From Desulfobacula sp. (lineage in GTDB: Bacteria > Desulfobacterota > Desulfobacteria > Desulfobacterales > Desulfobacteraceae), in the NCBI GenBank assembly GCA_029940235.1, contig JAOZRI010000081.1, forward strand, positions 1 to 8,828: DNA of 8,828 nt. Direction: 5' to 3'. How positions within the stretch are numbered: the stretch's first letter is position 1; every line of letters starts with the position of its first letter. A model generated the notes under the pieces. The model did not search any database, was not told where the DNA came from, and was given only the letters and a program-made list of their open reading frames with translations. Shown in pieces: positions 1 to 6,104 of this stretch. A program made the position numbers and the translations under genes.

Positions 1-1617
1 AACTTCAAAGGAGACAAGGGCACCCATGCCAATCCAGGCAAGTTGTTTTTCATCTCTCTTTGTTCCTGGTTTTGCCAGAACTTTTTTATGCTCGCCATGA
101 TCAATTTTTAAGATCTCAAGGCGTTTTCCTGCAATAAAAACAGTGTCTCCAACATCCATCTGCCCGACAATAGATTTTGGGATATCTGCAATTGGTTTAT
201 CAGAAACTTCAAGGATATACTCTTCACTCACTTCCGGGAAATTGCCCCAGATTTTATACTCAAATAGGTGTTCTCTATATTGCCATCCTCCTTTAAAAAG
301 CCCTGGAATATCTAAGGCAGACAACCATCTCTTTTTTTTAAGGGATAAAAATATATTAGATAAAATATTGGAGTGTTCAGGAAAAAGAGATTCCATGGAT
401 TTAACAGAAAGCTGTTTTTTTTCATAAAGGCAGGATATTATCTGCTGGCTTAAAACACTTGGCAAAATTTTTTGAATTGGTGTTTCAACCTTGCCCTGTT
501 GTGATAGTTCAAGCAGTGCCAGAAAACGTATAGCCTGGGTATGGGCATTAGCACCTCTACAGATTCCCCAGACATTGATTTTGTTTTTACGGCGGTTTGA
601 CCTGCCTGCACGCTGGAGAAAAGAGCTGACAGATCCTGGAGGCTCATATAAAAGAACTGCATCAACATCCCCAACATCAATACCAAGTTCAAGTGTGCTT
701 GTGGCAATGCAAAGAGCATGGGAATCTTTACGAAATCTTTTCTCTGCCTCTTTTCGTTCCAAAGGCTTCAGGTTTGAATAGTGAAGCTGGGATAAACCTT
801 TAAAAGCACCGGTCTGACTCAAGATGCTGAACACCCTGTCACAAGTTCCTCTGCTGTTGGCAAAAATCAGTATTTTTTTATAATGCCAGGTTTCATAAAG
901 ATCATTGATCAAAGCGGGCAGTTCTCTATCTTCGTTTCTAATATGGATCAATCTTGCAATAATTTTTCTTTTGACACTGTCAATAATGTGTTGTGATAAT
1001 TTATCAAATCCCAAGCAATCAATGATTTGATCCTTATGGGCAATGGTTGCTGACATTGCTATTTTTTGAAGTTTGCAGCCTGTTCTTCGTTCAAGTCGGC
1101 TGAATAAAAATGCAAGATGGCACCCTCTGTACTGGTGAACAAGTTGATGAACTTCGTCAATTATTACTGTTTTAATGCGTGCAAGAAAACCTTTGATATC
1201 TGCATTGGAACTTCCAAGCATTACATCAAGAGACTCTGGTGTAGTAAGCATGATATCTGGAATAGTTGTTAAAGAATTTTTAATATCACCTGTACGAATG
1301 GCAAGTTTTAGTTCAAGACGCTCTTTAATAATGGATTCAAATCTTCGTTTTAAATCCATGGCAAGGGCTTTTGTGGGAATGATATATAAAACAGAGCTTT
1401 TCTTGTGGGATAAAATTACCTGTTCAAGACAAGGTGCAAGCACAGCTTCACTTTTACCTGTTCCTGTTGCTGATTGAATAATCAGATCTTCTCCATTGAG
1501 TATTGGATCAATGGCCTGGCTTTGCACTTTGTGCAAACCTGCAAAGGCACCATAAAATGCACGAAAAGTATTGGGGAGCTTTAAAAGTGGTGTTTGATGA
1601 TAGTTATTCCTGGTCAT
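1..1617 (-). CDS. Lhr/BrxHI-like SF2 DEAD/DEAH-box helicase, 3' end outside window
   Basis: The minus-strand frame is open for 539 codons from ATG at 1615-1617 to the left edge, so the C-terminus is missing. All superfamily 2 motifs can be read: Walker A ATGTGKS (residues 50-56), motif Ia PTKALA (81-86), Ib TTPESL (125-130), motif II DEVH (154-157), III SAT (189-191), IV IFANSRG (251-257), V LELGIDVGDVD (309-319) and VI QRAGRSNR (335-342). The RGCHLAF stretch after the DEVH box and the form of motifs V and VI are typical of Lhr-type helicases, the family that includes BrxHI of BREX types 2 and 6. It should be an ATP-dependent nucleic-acid translocase. It is the fourth gene of the minus-strand cluster, next to two BrxD-family ATPases. 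The start is fixed because an in-frame TGA lies 9 bases upstream and the next Met is residue 87. There is no clear Shine-Dalgarno sequence. Family assignment is firm; a BREX role is inferred from context. Confidence 0.9.
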   Translation of the reverse strand, partial: MTRNNYHQTPLLKLPNTFRAFYGAFAGLHKVQSQAIDPILNGEDLIIQSATGTGKSEAVLAPCLEQVILSHKKSSVLYIIPTKALAMDLKRRFESIIKERLELKLAIRTGDIKNSLTTIPDIMLTTPESLDVMLGSSNADIKGFLARIKTVIIDEVHQLVHQYRGCHLAFLFSRLERRTGCKLQKIAMSATIAHKDQIIDCLGFDKLSQHIIDSVKRKIIARLIHIRNEDRELPALINDLYETWHYKKILIFANSRGTCDRVFSILSQTGAFKGLSQLHYSNLKPLERKEAEKRFRKDSHALCIATSTLELGIDVGDVDAVLLYEPPGSVSSFLQRAGRSNRRKNKINVWGICRGANAHTQAIRFLALLELSQQGKVETPIQKILPSVLSQQIISCLYEKKQLSVKSMESLFPEHSNILSNIFLSLKKKRWLSALDIPGLFKGGWQYREHLFEYKIWGNFPEVSEEYILEVSDKPIADIPKSIVGQMDVGDTVFIAGKRLEILKIDHGEHKKVLAKPGTKRDEKQLAWIGMGALVSFEV

Positions 1618-1638
1618 TATGAGTCACTAATATAATGT

Positions 1639-1667
1639 ATTGTAATGCCATCCTTGTACTTGGTAAA
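1639..1667 (-). promoter_or_regulatory. Candidate internal promoter for the helicase gene
   Basis: The 90-base gap between the second ATPase and the helicase contains, on the minus strand, TTTACC (1662-1667) and TACAAT (1639-1644) separated by exactly 17 bases. These match the sigma-70 boxes at 4 of 6 and 5 of 6 positions. A start near 1632 would leave a leader of about 15 bases. The gap is much wider than the others in this cluster, which makes a separate promoter plausible. AT-rich DNA gives such matches by chance, so this is weak evidence. Confidence 0.3.
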
Positions 1668-1707
1668 AGTATCAGGTTTTTGGTCAGGCGCTAATCAAAT
1701 TACAATT

Positions 1708-3108
1708 TTATTGCAATTTTTGTTGTTCCATATCAAGAATATTTACTGTTAATTTAAATTTCAGGCGGGTTTCAGCTGTTGTATGTTTTTGTAATTCCTG
1801 ATTGATTTTATTTTGCATTAAATCCATGGAAGGTTTCCAGTTATAGGCAAGACCATGGATAGTAACAAGACGCTGGATTAAAGTTTTCCACTCTTTTGAT
1901 GAAAGGCCGTGAAGTCTTAATTTTTGAATATCTTTCCACTCTCCATGATAATTCTTATCAAAATATAAATTTTGCTTGTCCAGGTTATTGCTGCTTTGAG
2001 CGTGCAGACTGTTACTGTTTTTATTGTCTCTATTCTTATATTTTTTTTTAGGGGGTTTTACTCTCTTGTAATCTTCATATTCAAGCTGGGCAAAAAAATC
2101 ATTTGTAAATGCAAAGACAGGAAATAATCCATCTGATCTTATTCCCGGTTTGATTTCAGGAAAAAAAATTTTATCAAGAAGCTTATAGCTTTTTGACCGG
2201 CAGATAATATTATTTTGAACAATGGATTCACCTTCATCAAAAAGCACCACCCATCCTCTATACCCAATTTTTTTAAAAAGTTTGCCCATCCCGAGCACCA
2301 TATCAAGATAGTCATCAGATTTTTTGCAAACCAGTGATTTGTTTTTATAAAAATCAACTTCTCTGTATTTAAAAACTGAACTCAGCCGCCAGGCTGGAAT
2401 GTTTTTACCAAGAAGAGCATTCTTAAGAATCCAGGGAAACGAACCTGGTTGGAATCTGGCATGTTTTTTAAGTTTTCTTTTTTTTAAACCAATTGCCATG
2501 TTGTTTTGCGCCATGGCAGTTAAAATACATTGAAATTTGTGGGGTATTATTTCAGGGATCAGATTTTTCAGGGTTTTATTTTTATTTTCCGGGAGAGAAA
2601 GCCACTGTTTTGCTTTGTTTTTCCACATGTTTGCAAAGGAAGTTTGCTGGTCAGGGAAAGATAAATTTTCCATTAAAGATCTATAAACGATATTAAAATT
2701 ATGAAAGCATACCTGTACAGGGTCAAGATTTATGTAACTTACCACAAAATTTTGATTTAAAGCCTGCTGTTCAATATAATTCAGAGTATGGGATTTGCCT
2801 TGGCCATAGGCACCGCAGACACATAAATGAGTGGATTTTGTTTTATCATTTGTTGTTGTAGTATTTGTCTTTTCAGCTGTACTTTCCATATTTGAGGCCA
2901 GATCTGGAACTGAATTTTTGATAAAGGTTTGATGAAAAATTTGATCAAGTTTCTCTTCATTCGTTGTAAGCAACTGTACACCAAAAGAGTCAAAAAGCCC
3001 TTCACGTAGACGTTCCAGTGTTCTTCTGATTTGAAAATTGTTAAATTTATTGCTACTGCCATTACTATTACTCTTGGTTAATACAGCTTGAGAACTATGA
3101 TTATTCAT
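1708..3108 (-). CDS. Second BrxD-like (DUF2791-type) P-loop ATPase, divergent
   Basis: A 466-aa predicted soluble ATPase. The P-loop is GAYGQGKS (residues 99-106). The Walker B strand is VVLFDE with acidic residues D291 and E292, followed by a sensor-like PVFAFTND (330-337). The segment before Walker B (LGMGKLFKKIGYRGW) and the C-terminal TIHGLAYNW (416-424) parallel the neighbouring 433-aa BrxD protein, which has TIHGSSYRW at the same relative place, so the two look like diverged paralogues. The N-terminus (1-25) and residues 72-92 are rich in Ser, Asn and Thr. Residues 350-380 form a Lys/Asn/Ser-rich low-complexity insert, which probably makes flexible linkers. The gene starts 2 bases after the upstream gene stops, with no strong ribosome binding site, so translational coupling is likely. 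The probable role is ATP-driven partner of BrxD and the helicase in a BREX-related defence module. The ATPase fold is clear; the function is inferred. Confidence 0.85.
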   Translation of the reverse strand: MNNHSSQAVLTKSNSNGSSNKFNNFQIRRTLERLREGLFDSFGVQLLTTNEEKLDQIFHQTFIKNSVPDLASNMESTAEKTNTTTTNDKTKSTHLCVCGAYGQGKSHTLNYIEQQALNQNFVVSYINLDPVQVCFHNFNIVYRSLMENLSFPDQQTSFANMWKNKAKQWLSLPENKNKTLKNLIPEIIPHKFQCILTAMAQNNMAIGLKKRKLKKHARFQPGSFPWILKNALLGKNIPAWRLSSVFKYREVDFYKNKSLVCKKSDDYLDMVLGMGKLFKKIGYRGWVVLFDEGESIVQNNIICRSKSYKLLDKIFFPEIKPGIRSDGLFPVFAFTNDFFAQLEYEDYKRVKPPKKKYKNRDNKNSNSLHAQSSNNLDKQNLYFDKNYHGEWKDIQKLRLHGLSSKEWKTLIQRLVTIHGLAYNWKPSMDLMQNKINQELQKHTTAETRLKFKLTVNILDMEQQKLQ

Positions 3109-3110
3109 TT

Positions 3111-4412
3111 CTACTGACTATCCCAGGAAGGTTGTACCTTTTCAAGTTTTTCACTCTCCATCTCCTTTTTAGTCTCCTGGATCTGCTGCTCCATCTCTAT
3201 CTCTTCAGGCAGCTGCCCCTGTTCTGCCATATCAAGTATACGAATGACCTGTTTAATATAGAGACGTACCTCACTTAAAACGCCCATACGTTTTTGATTT
3301 GTGCATATATCCTGAAGAATTTTATCAACTACAATATCTTTTGCATCCCATCGATATGAACTTCCATGGATTGTTCTTAAATTTTTTCCAAGCTCAATTA
3401 ACTCCTCGGCTTTAAGAGGTGTACGGTGAATATCAACCAGAACACCCCTGTAATTGAGTCTTGTGGAATCTCCAATTGTCCGTATCCGGCTCCACAAAGC
3501 ATCATAGAATTTAAAACCTTTTTCAGAAGTCAGGATATCAGGAATGATTGAAAAAAAGATGTGAATGTATTCAGATGATTCACTATTGTCAATGAGAAGA
3601 CGTACATTTTCATAGGCTGCATTTCGAATGGAAGCACTCTGTGCCATCACTGTTTCCATCTCATCCATGAGCAGGATAAGACCTTTATGTCCTGTCTTGC
3701 GCAAAAATAGGATGAGAGAATTTAAGAACTGTCTGCTATTGGTTTTATTCAAAAATTCATAAATTTGAAATGGCTTGAGTTCTCTCTTGGTTACTTTGCC
3801 TCCTTCAAACCAGTGCATGAGAATTTCAAGATCAGCTTCCCTGTTATTTTCCATATCAGTTTTAATGGGTGCAAAATGGTTATTTACAAGCGCAATAAGG
3901 CCATTGGCAAAATTAATATCCATACCCTGGATATCCCGAAGTTCAGCAGCAAGGGCTGCTCTGTTATCTGCTTTCTTAAGGCTTTTATCCTTGTTTTTGA
4001 TAGTTGCAAGGGCTTCAAGCCAGGCTTCCAGCAGATTTCTAATACCGATGCCTTTAAAATCACCCCGCAGTTGACGTACGATTGTCTGATAAACAACTTC
4101 AAATTTGTGGATAGGAACTTCCCTTGTGAGTATTACAAAGGAGACAGCAAATTTTTTTTCCATGGCAAGATGCCGAATTAAAGACATAAAGTGGGTCTTG
4201 CCATCCCCATAATCACCACTGATAAATCTTACTTTTGAACCACCTTCACTAATGTAATGGTCAAAATCATCTTCGATAAAGGAAAACCATTTTTTACGCC
4301 CCACAGTGAAGAGCGGAACATATTCCATTGGTACTGTACCTTTTCTCAACTCTTCAATAATGGCACGAGCCTCAAATGGTTTTAATTTATTAATCTCATT
4401 TTGTGATATCAT
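3111..4412 (-). CDS. brxD: BREX-type ATP-binding protein BrxD (DUF2791 family)
   Basis: A 433-aa P-loop ATPase that I recognise as BrxD-like from its N-terminal block: ARAIIEELRKGTVP (15-28), then FTVGRKKW (35-42) and VRFISGDYGDGKTHF (61-75), which holds the P-loop GDYGDGKT (66-73). HKFEVVYQ (102-109) is another family-typical string. Walker B is LILLMDE (245-251) with D250 and E251. A sensor-like HIFFSIIPD (284-292) and a possible arginine-bearing SRIRTIG (308-314) follow. The C-terminus (about 400-425) is Glu/Gln/Lys-rich and probably a charged helix or coil. BrxD belongs to type 2 and type 6 BREX phage-defence systems, where it accompanies the helicase BrxHI; an Lhr-like helicase is indeed two genes downstream. 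The molecular role of BrxD is not settled. The start is supported by AGGGGAAG 7 bases upstream. The stop lies 2 bases before the next ATG. Confidence 0.88.
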   Translation of the reverse strand: MISQNEINKLKPFEARAIIEELRKGTVPMEYVPLFTVGRKKWFSFIEDDFDHYISEGGSKVRFISGDYGDGKTHFMSLIRHLAMEKKFAVSFVILTREVPIHKFEVVYQTIVRQLRGDFKGIGIRNLLEAWLEALATIKNKDKSLKKADNRAALAAELRDIQGMDINFANGLIALVNNHFAPIKTDMENNREADLEILMHWFEGGKVTKRELKPFQIYEFLNKTNSRQFLNSLILFLRKTGHKGLILLMDEMETVMAQSASIRNAAYENVRLLIDNSESSEYIHIFFSIIPDILTSEKGFKFYDALWSRIRTIGDSTRLNYRGVLVDIHRTPLKAEELIELGKNLRTIHGSSYRWDAKDIVVDKILQDICTNQKRMGVLSEVRLYIKQVIRILDMAEQGQLPEEIEMEQQIQETKKEMESEKLEKVQPSWDSQ

Positions 4413-4419
4413 GATTATT

Positions 4420-4427
4420 CTTCCCCT
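4420..4427 (-). promoter_or_regulatory. Ribosome binding site of the BrxD-like gene
   Basis: On the minus strand AGGGGAAG ends 7 bases before the ATG at 4410-4412. It is the clearest Shine-Dalgarno sequence in the left cluster and fixes the BrxD start. The 40-base gap to the upstream gene shows no terminator hairpin, which fits co-transcription. Confidence 0.7.
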
Positions 4428-4452
4428 GGTTTTTAAATACTATCTGACACTA

Positions 4453-5286
4453 TCAGTTATTTTGAAAACAAATTCCTGTAAATCTTCTATCTTCGCCATA
4501 GCTGTCTATAAGCCATAAGCCAAAACCTCTTCCAGGATCAAGTTGAAGGCTGTATCCTTTAGATGTTCCACCAATACGAGCATCAAAATAACGCCAGAGA
4601 TCAACGGAAAACTGTTCTAAACTGTAACCCTTGAATTTGGATTTATCCATGTTTGTGAAAAAAGTTTTAGTCTGTAAGGAGATCACATATTCAAGATAAA
4701 ATTTTTTGATTGGGATAATATGTCCTGTTGCAAGATTCTCTTTTTTGAGTATATCTGCATATACCTGATAGAGGGAATCAATAAATTTTTGGGGATCATA
4801 TGGTTTGTCATAAAGCTGGCGTTTCAGCTGTCCGATTCTCGTAACAATACGCCTTGGATCAATGGATTTTAAAATTTTTTTATTGATTTTTGTGATTCTG
4901 CCATTAAAATCTATCTCGCCTTTGATACCTTTTAAAGATGAAAATCTTGGAAAATCAATATCAATCTCAAGTTCTGCGTCTCTGCAAAGATTTTTTAAAT
5001 TCTCAATGACCTGAATCCTGTATTTTTCAACTTTTTCGTTAGCATAGACTTTTAAAGATTCAAAAACAGGAGCACACTCCTTAAGATCCTGATCTATCTT
5101 GATCTCTTCAGATAGATTTGTTTTCAAGGCTTCATCAAGTTTGATAAAGTCATCTCTTCCGGCAAAGCGAATGCACTGTTTAATAAAATTAGCTTTTTTT
5201 TGCTGAATATTAAGATCTTTTTGAAACGGTTGGACAATCTTTTTTAAATCGTCTTGAATATTTTCAAGAAAAGTATCATTTTCCAT
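4453..5286 (-). CDS. Uncharacterised helical protein leading the BrxD/helicase cluster
   Basis: A 277-aa protein that I do not recognise. It has no signal peptide and no membrane segment. Residues 1-100 are highly charged and look almost wholly helical, probably coiled-coil or a helical bundle (for example DDLKKIVQPFQKDL and DQDLKECAPVFESL). The middle (140-200) is basic, with SIDPRRIVTRIGQLKRQLYD. The C-terminal 60 residues differ: SVDLWRYFDARIGGTSKGY (227-245), LDPGRGFGLWLIDSYGED (249-266) and GICF (271-274) suggest a compact beta-containing domain rich in Gly and aromatics. It is the first gene of the minus-strand cluster, 40 bases ahead of brxD, so it is probably a partner of the two ATPases. 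The RBS is weak (AAGG about 10 bases upstream). It could be a DNA-binding, adaptor or effector subunit, but the sequence does not decide. Reality of the gene is well supported by length and context. Confidence 0.8.
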   Translation of the reverse strand: MENDTFLENIQDDLKKIVQPFQKDLNIQQKKANFIKQCIRFAGRDDFIKLDEALKTNLSEEIKIDQDLKECAPVFESLKVYANEKVEKYRIQVIENLKNLCRDAELEIDIDFPRFSSLKGIKGEIDFNGRITKINKKILKSIDPRRIVTRIGQLKRQLYDKPYDPQKFIDSLYQVYADILKKENLATGHIIPIKKFYLEYVISLQTKTFFTNMDKSKFKGYSLEQFSVDLWRYFDARIGGTSKGYSLQLDPGRGFGLWLIDSYGEDRRFTGICFQNN

Positions 5287-5298
5287 ATTGCATAGCCT

Positions 5299-5323
5299 TT
5301 TTTAGTCTGTTATTTTTAGTCTG
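5299..5323 (-). repeat. 11-base tandem direct repeat in the leader of the minus-strand operon
   Basis: TTTTTAGTCTG (plus-strand reading) occurs exactly at 5299-5309 and 5313-5323, a 14-base period with TTA between the copies. It lies 13-37 bases upstream of the ATG of the 277-aa gene, downstream of the candidate promoter, so it would be transcribed as CAGACTAAAAA twice. It could be a regulator site or a duplication; the function is unknown. Confidence 0.55.
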
Positions 5324-5328
5324 GCATT

Positions 5329-5358
5329 TTAATATTTGTGATAGATAACACAAATCAA
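5329..5358 (-). promoter_or_regulatory. Candidate promoter of the BrxD/helicase operon
   Basis: On the minus strand, TTGATT (5353-5358) and TATTAA (5329-5334) are 18 bases apart and resemble sigma-70 -35 and -10 boxes at about 4 of 6 positions each. A start near 5322 would give a leader of about 36 bases before the ATG at 5286. The CRP-like palindrome fills the spacer and touches both boxes, so a bound regulator would most simply repress this promoter. Confidence 0.35.
5334..5355. promoter_or_regulatory. CRP/FNR-like palindrome (candidate operator)
   Basis: A perfect 7-base inverted repeat, ATTTGTG (5334-5340) and CACAAAT (5349-5355), with 8 bases between. Read as a CRP-type site it is TGTGA, 6 bases, ACACA, one base short of the E. 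coli CRP core TGTGA-N6-TCACA. It sits within the candidate promoter of the minus-strand cluster. The dyad itself is certain. The regulator is inferred, since CRP/FNR-superfamily proteins are diverse in deltaproteobacteria. Confidence 0.5.
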
Positions 5359-5418
5359 ATTCTAATTAAATGACTTTTTGTAATTCTTGATTGAGAAAAA
5401 TCGGCGTTTTTATCTTGC

Positions 5419-5450
5419 TTGACAAAATTCTATTATTTGTCATATTGTCA
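5419..5450 (+). promoter_or_regulatory. Candidate plus-strand promoter overlapped by a TGACAAA/TTTGTCA dyad
   Basis: TTGACA (5419-5424) is a perfect -35 box. Possible -10 boxes are CATATT (5441-5446, 16-base spacer) or TATTGT (5443-5448, 18-base spacer), each matching 4 of 6. The -35 box overlaps one arm of a perfect 7-base dyad: TGACAAA at 5420-5426 and TTTGTCA at 5436-5442. A further TTGTCA follows at 5445-5450. This layout suits a repressor site controlling the lipoprotein-coaBC operon. A start near 5454 would leave a long leader of about 130 bases. Promoter strength cannot be judged from sequence. Confidence 0.38.
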
Positions 5451-5477
5451 TTATTCAATTAAAGTCTGTTTGTTTGT

Positions 5478-5513
5478 ATGAAAGTCTAAAAAAGAATAAT
5501 AAGTGACTTTCAT
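5478..5513. repeat. 9-base inverted repeat upstream of the lipoprotein gene
   Basis: ATGAAAGTC (5478-5486) is exactly complementary to GACTTTCAT (5505-5513), with an 18-base A-rich loop. Two further outer G-T pairs are possible in RNA. If transcription starts near 5454, this would form a stem-loop in the mRNA leader, 74 bases before the start codon. As DNA it could be a split operator. No T-tract follows, so it is not an intrinsic terminator. Confidence 0.5.
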
Positions 5514-5574
5514 GTTTTGTTGCGGGCAAAGGTGGCCGAATGACTTAATCTGCCTGTGGCTGTTATTAATAATT

Positions 5575-5581
5575 AAGGAGG
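5575..5581 (+). promoter_or_regulatory. Strong ribosome binding site deciding the lipoprotein start
   Basis: AAGGAGG lies 5 bases before the ATG at 5587-5589. It fixes the start there rather than at the in-frame ATG at 5503, which has no ribosome binding site and would add 28 residues in front of an intact signal peptide. Confidence 0.85.
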
Positions 5582-5586
5582 AAATC

Positions 5587-6090
5587 ATGAAAATTGATGT
5601 TAAAGCTTTGATAAATTGTACAATAGTAGTTTTAATGGCATTATTATTTTCAGGCTGCTTTGGTGATACTTTTTCACGCAAACCTGAGGATGGAAAATCA
5701 GACGTCCAACCAAAATCCAGAAAAACCACGGCAGTCTATTATGATTTTGAAGATGTGTTGATCCCCATGGAGTTAAAAGTTGTACAGGGTAAAACTGTTG
5801 TAATCTCCACACCTGGATTTACTTCTGGTATTATTACATTAAAAGGCAGAGTTGATAGACGGTCACTGTTTAATTTTTTTAACAATAATATGCAAAAAGA
5901 TAACTGGACTGTCGTCAGCCAGTTAAAGTCTCCTGGTACAACAATTATGGTATTTCAAAAAATTTCAAGAACTGCGGTTATTACAATTAGAGATGAACAG
6001 TTTAATACCTTTGTTGAAGTCGGTGTGGCACCAATAGTTTCCGGAGGTGCTCAAGCAACAGGTTTTTCCGAATCAAGTATTATAGAATAA
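5587..6090 (+). CDS. Small predicted lipoprotein, unknown function
   Basis: A 167-aa protein with a lipoprotein signal peptide: a basic N-terminus (MKIDVKALIN), a hydrophobic stretch (IVVLMALLF) and the lipobox LFSGC with the lipidated Cys at residue 24. Phe at -3 is not the commonest choice but is tolerated. After a Lys/Pro-rich linker, the mature domain (about 49-150) is built of short alternating segments that look like beta strands, including VYYDFEDVLIPMELKVV, TSGIITLKGRVDR and TTIMVFQKISR. A helix-like SLFNFFNNNM lies between them. The YYDFEDVLIP opening and the order of elements suggest a compact alpha/beta domain anchored in the envelope. I cannot assign a named family with certainty. 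It is followed by coaBC after 14 bases with no terminator, so it is likely the first gene of that operon. No enzymatic residues are evident. Confidence 0.85.
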   Translation: MKIDVKALINCTIVVLMALLFSGCFGDTFSRKPEDGKSDVQPKSRKTTAVYYDFEDVLIPMELKVVQGKTVVISTPGFTSGIITLKGRVDRRSLFNFFNNNMQKDNWTVVSQLKSPGTTIMVFQKISRTAVITIRDEQFNTFVEVGVAPIVSGGAQATGFSESSIIE

Positions 6091-6104
6091 TTTAAGATAG
6101 AGTA

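Noticed and set aside
143..1477. Plus-strand open frames of about 95-100 codons at 143-427, 491-781 and 1175-1477
   Set aside because: They are antisense to the helicase frame, which reads through without a stop and carries every SF2 motif. Their translations show no recognisable domain.
1618..1707. Terminator between the second ATPase and the helicase
   Set aside because: The only inverted repeat is 8 AT-rich bases with a 52-base loop and no GC stem followed by a T-run, so it does not look like an intrinsic terminator.
3765..4181. A 138-codon plus-strand frame
   Set aside because: It lies wholly antisense to the BrxD-like gene, has no ribosome binding site, and its translation shows no recognisable domain.
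5503..5586. N-terminal extension of the lipoprotein from an in-frame ATG at 5503
   Set aside because: There is no ribosome binding site there, and it would place 28 residues before a complete signal peptide. The ATG at 5587 has AAGGAGG at ideal spacing.
5521..5586. A functional tRNA gene or sigma-54 promoter in the GC-richer patch
   Set aside because: After the D-arm-like part no anticodon or T-arm can be folded, and GG and GC elements are not at sigma-54 spacing (GG-N10-GC).
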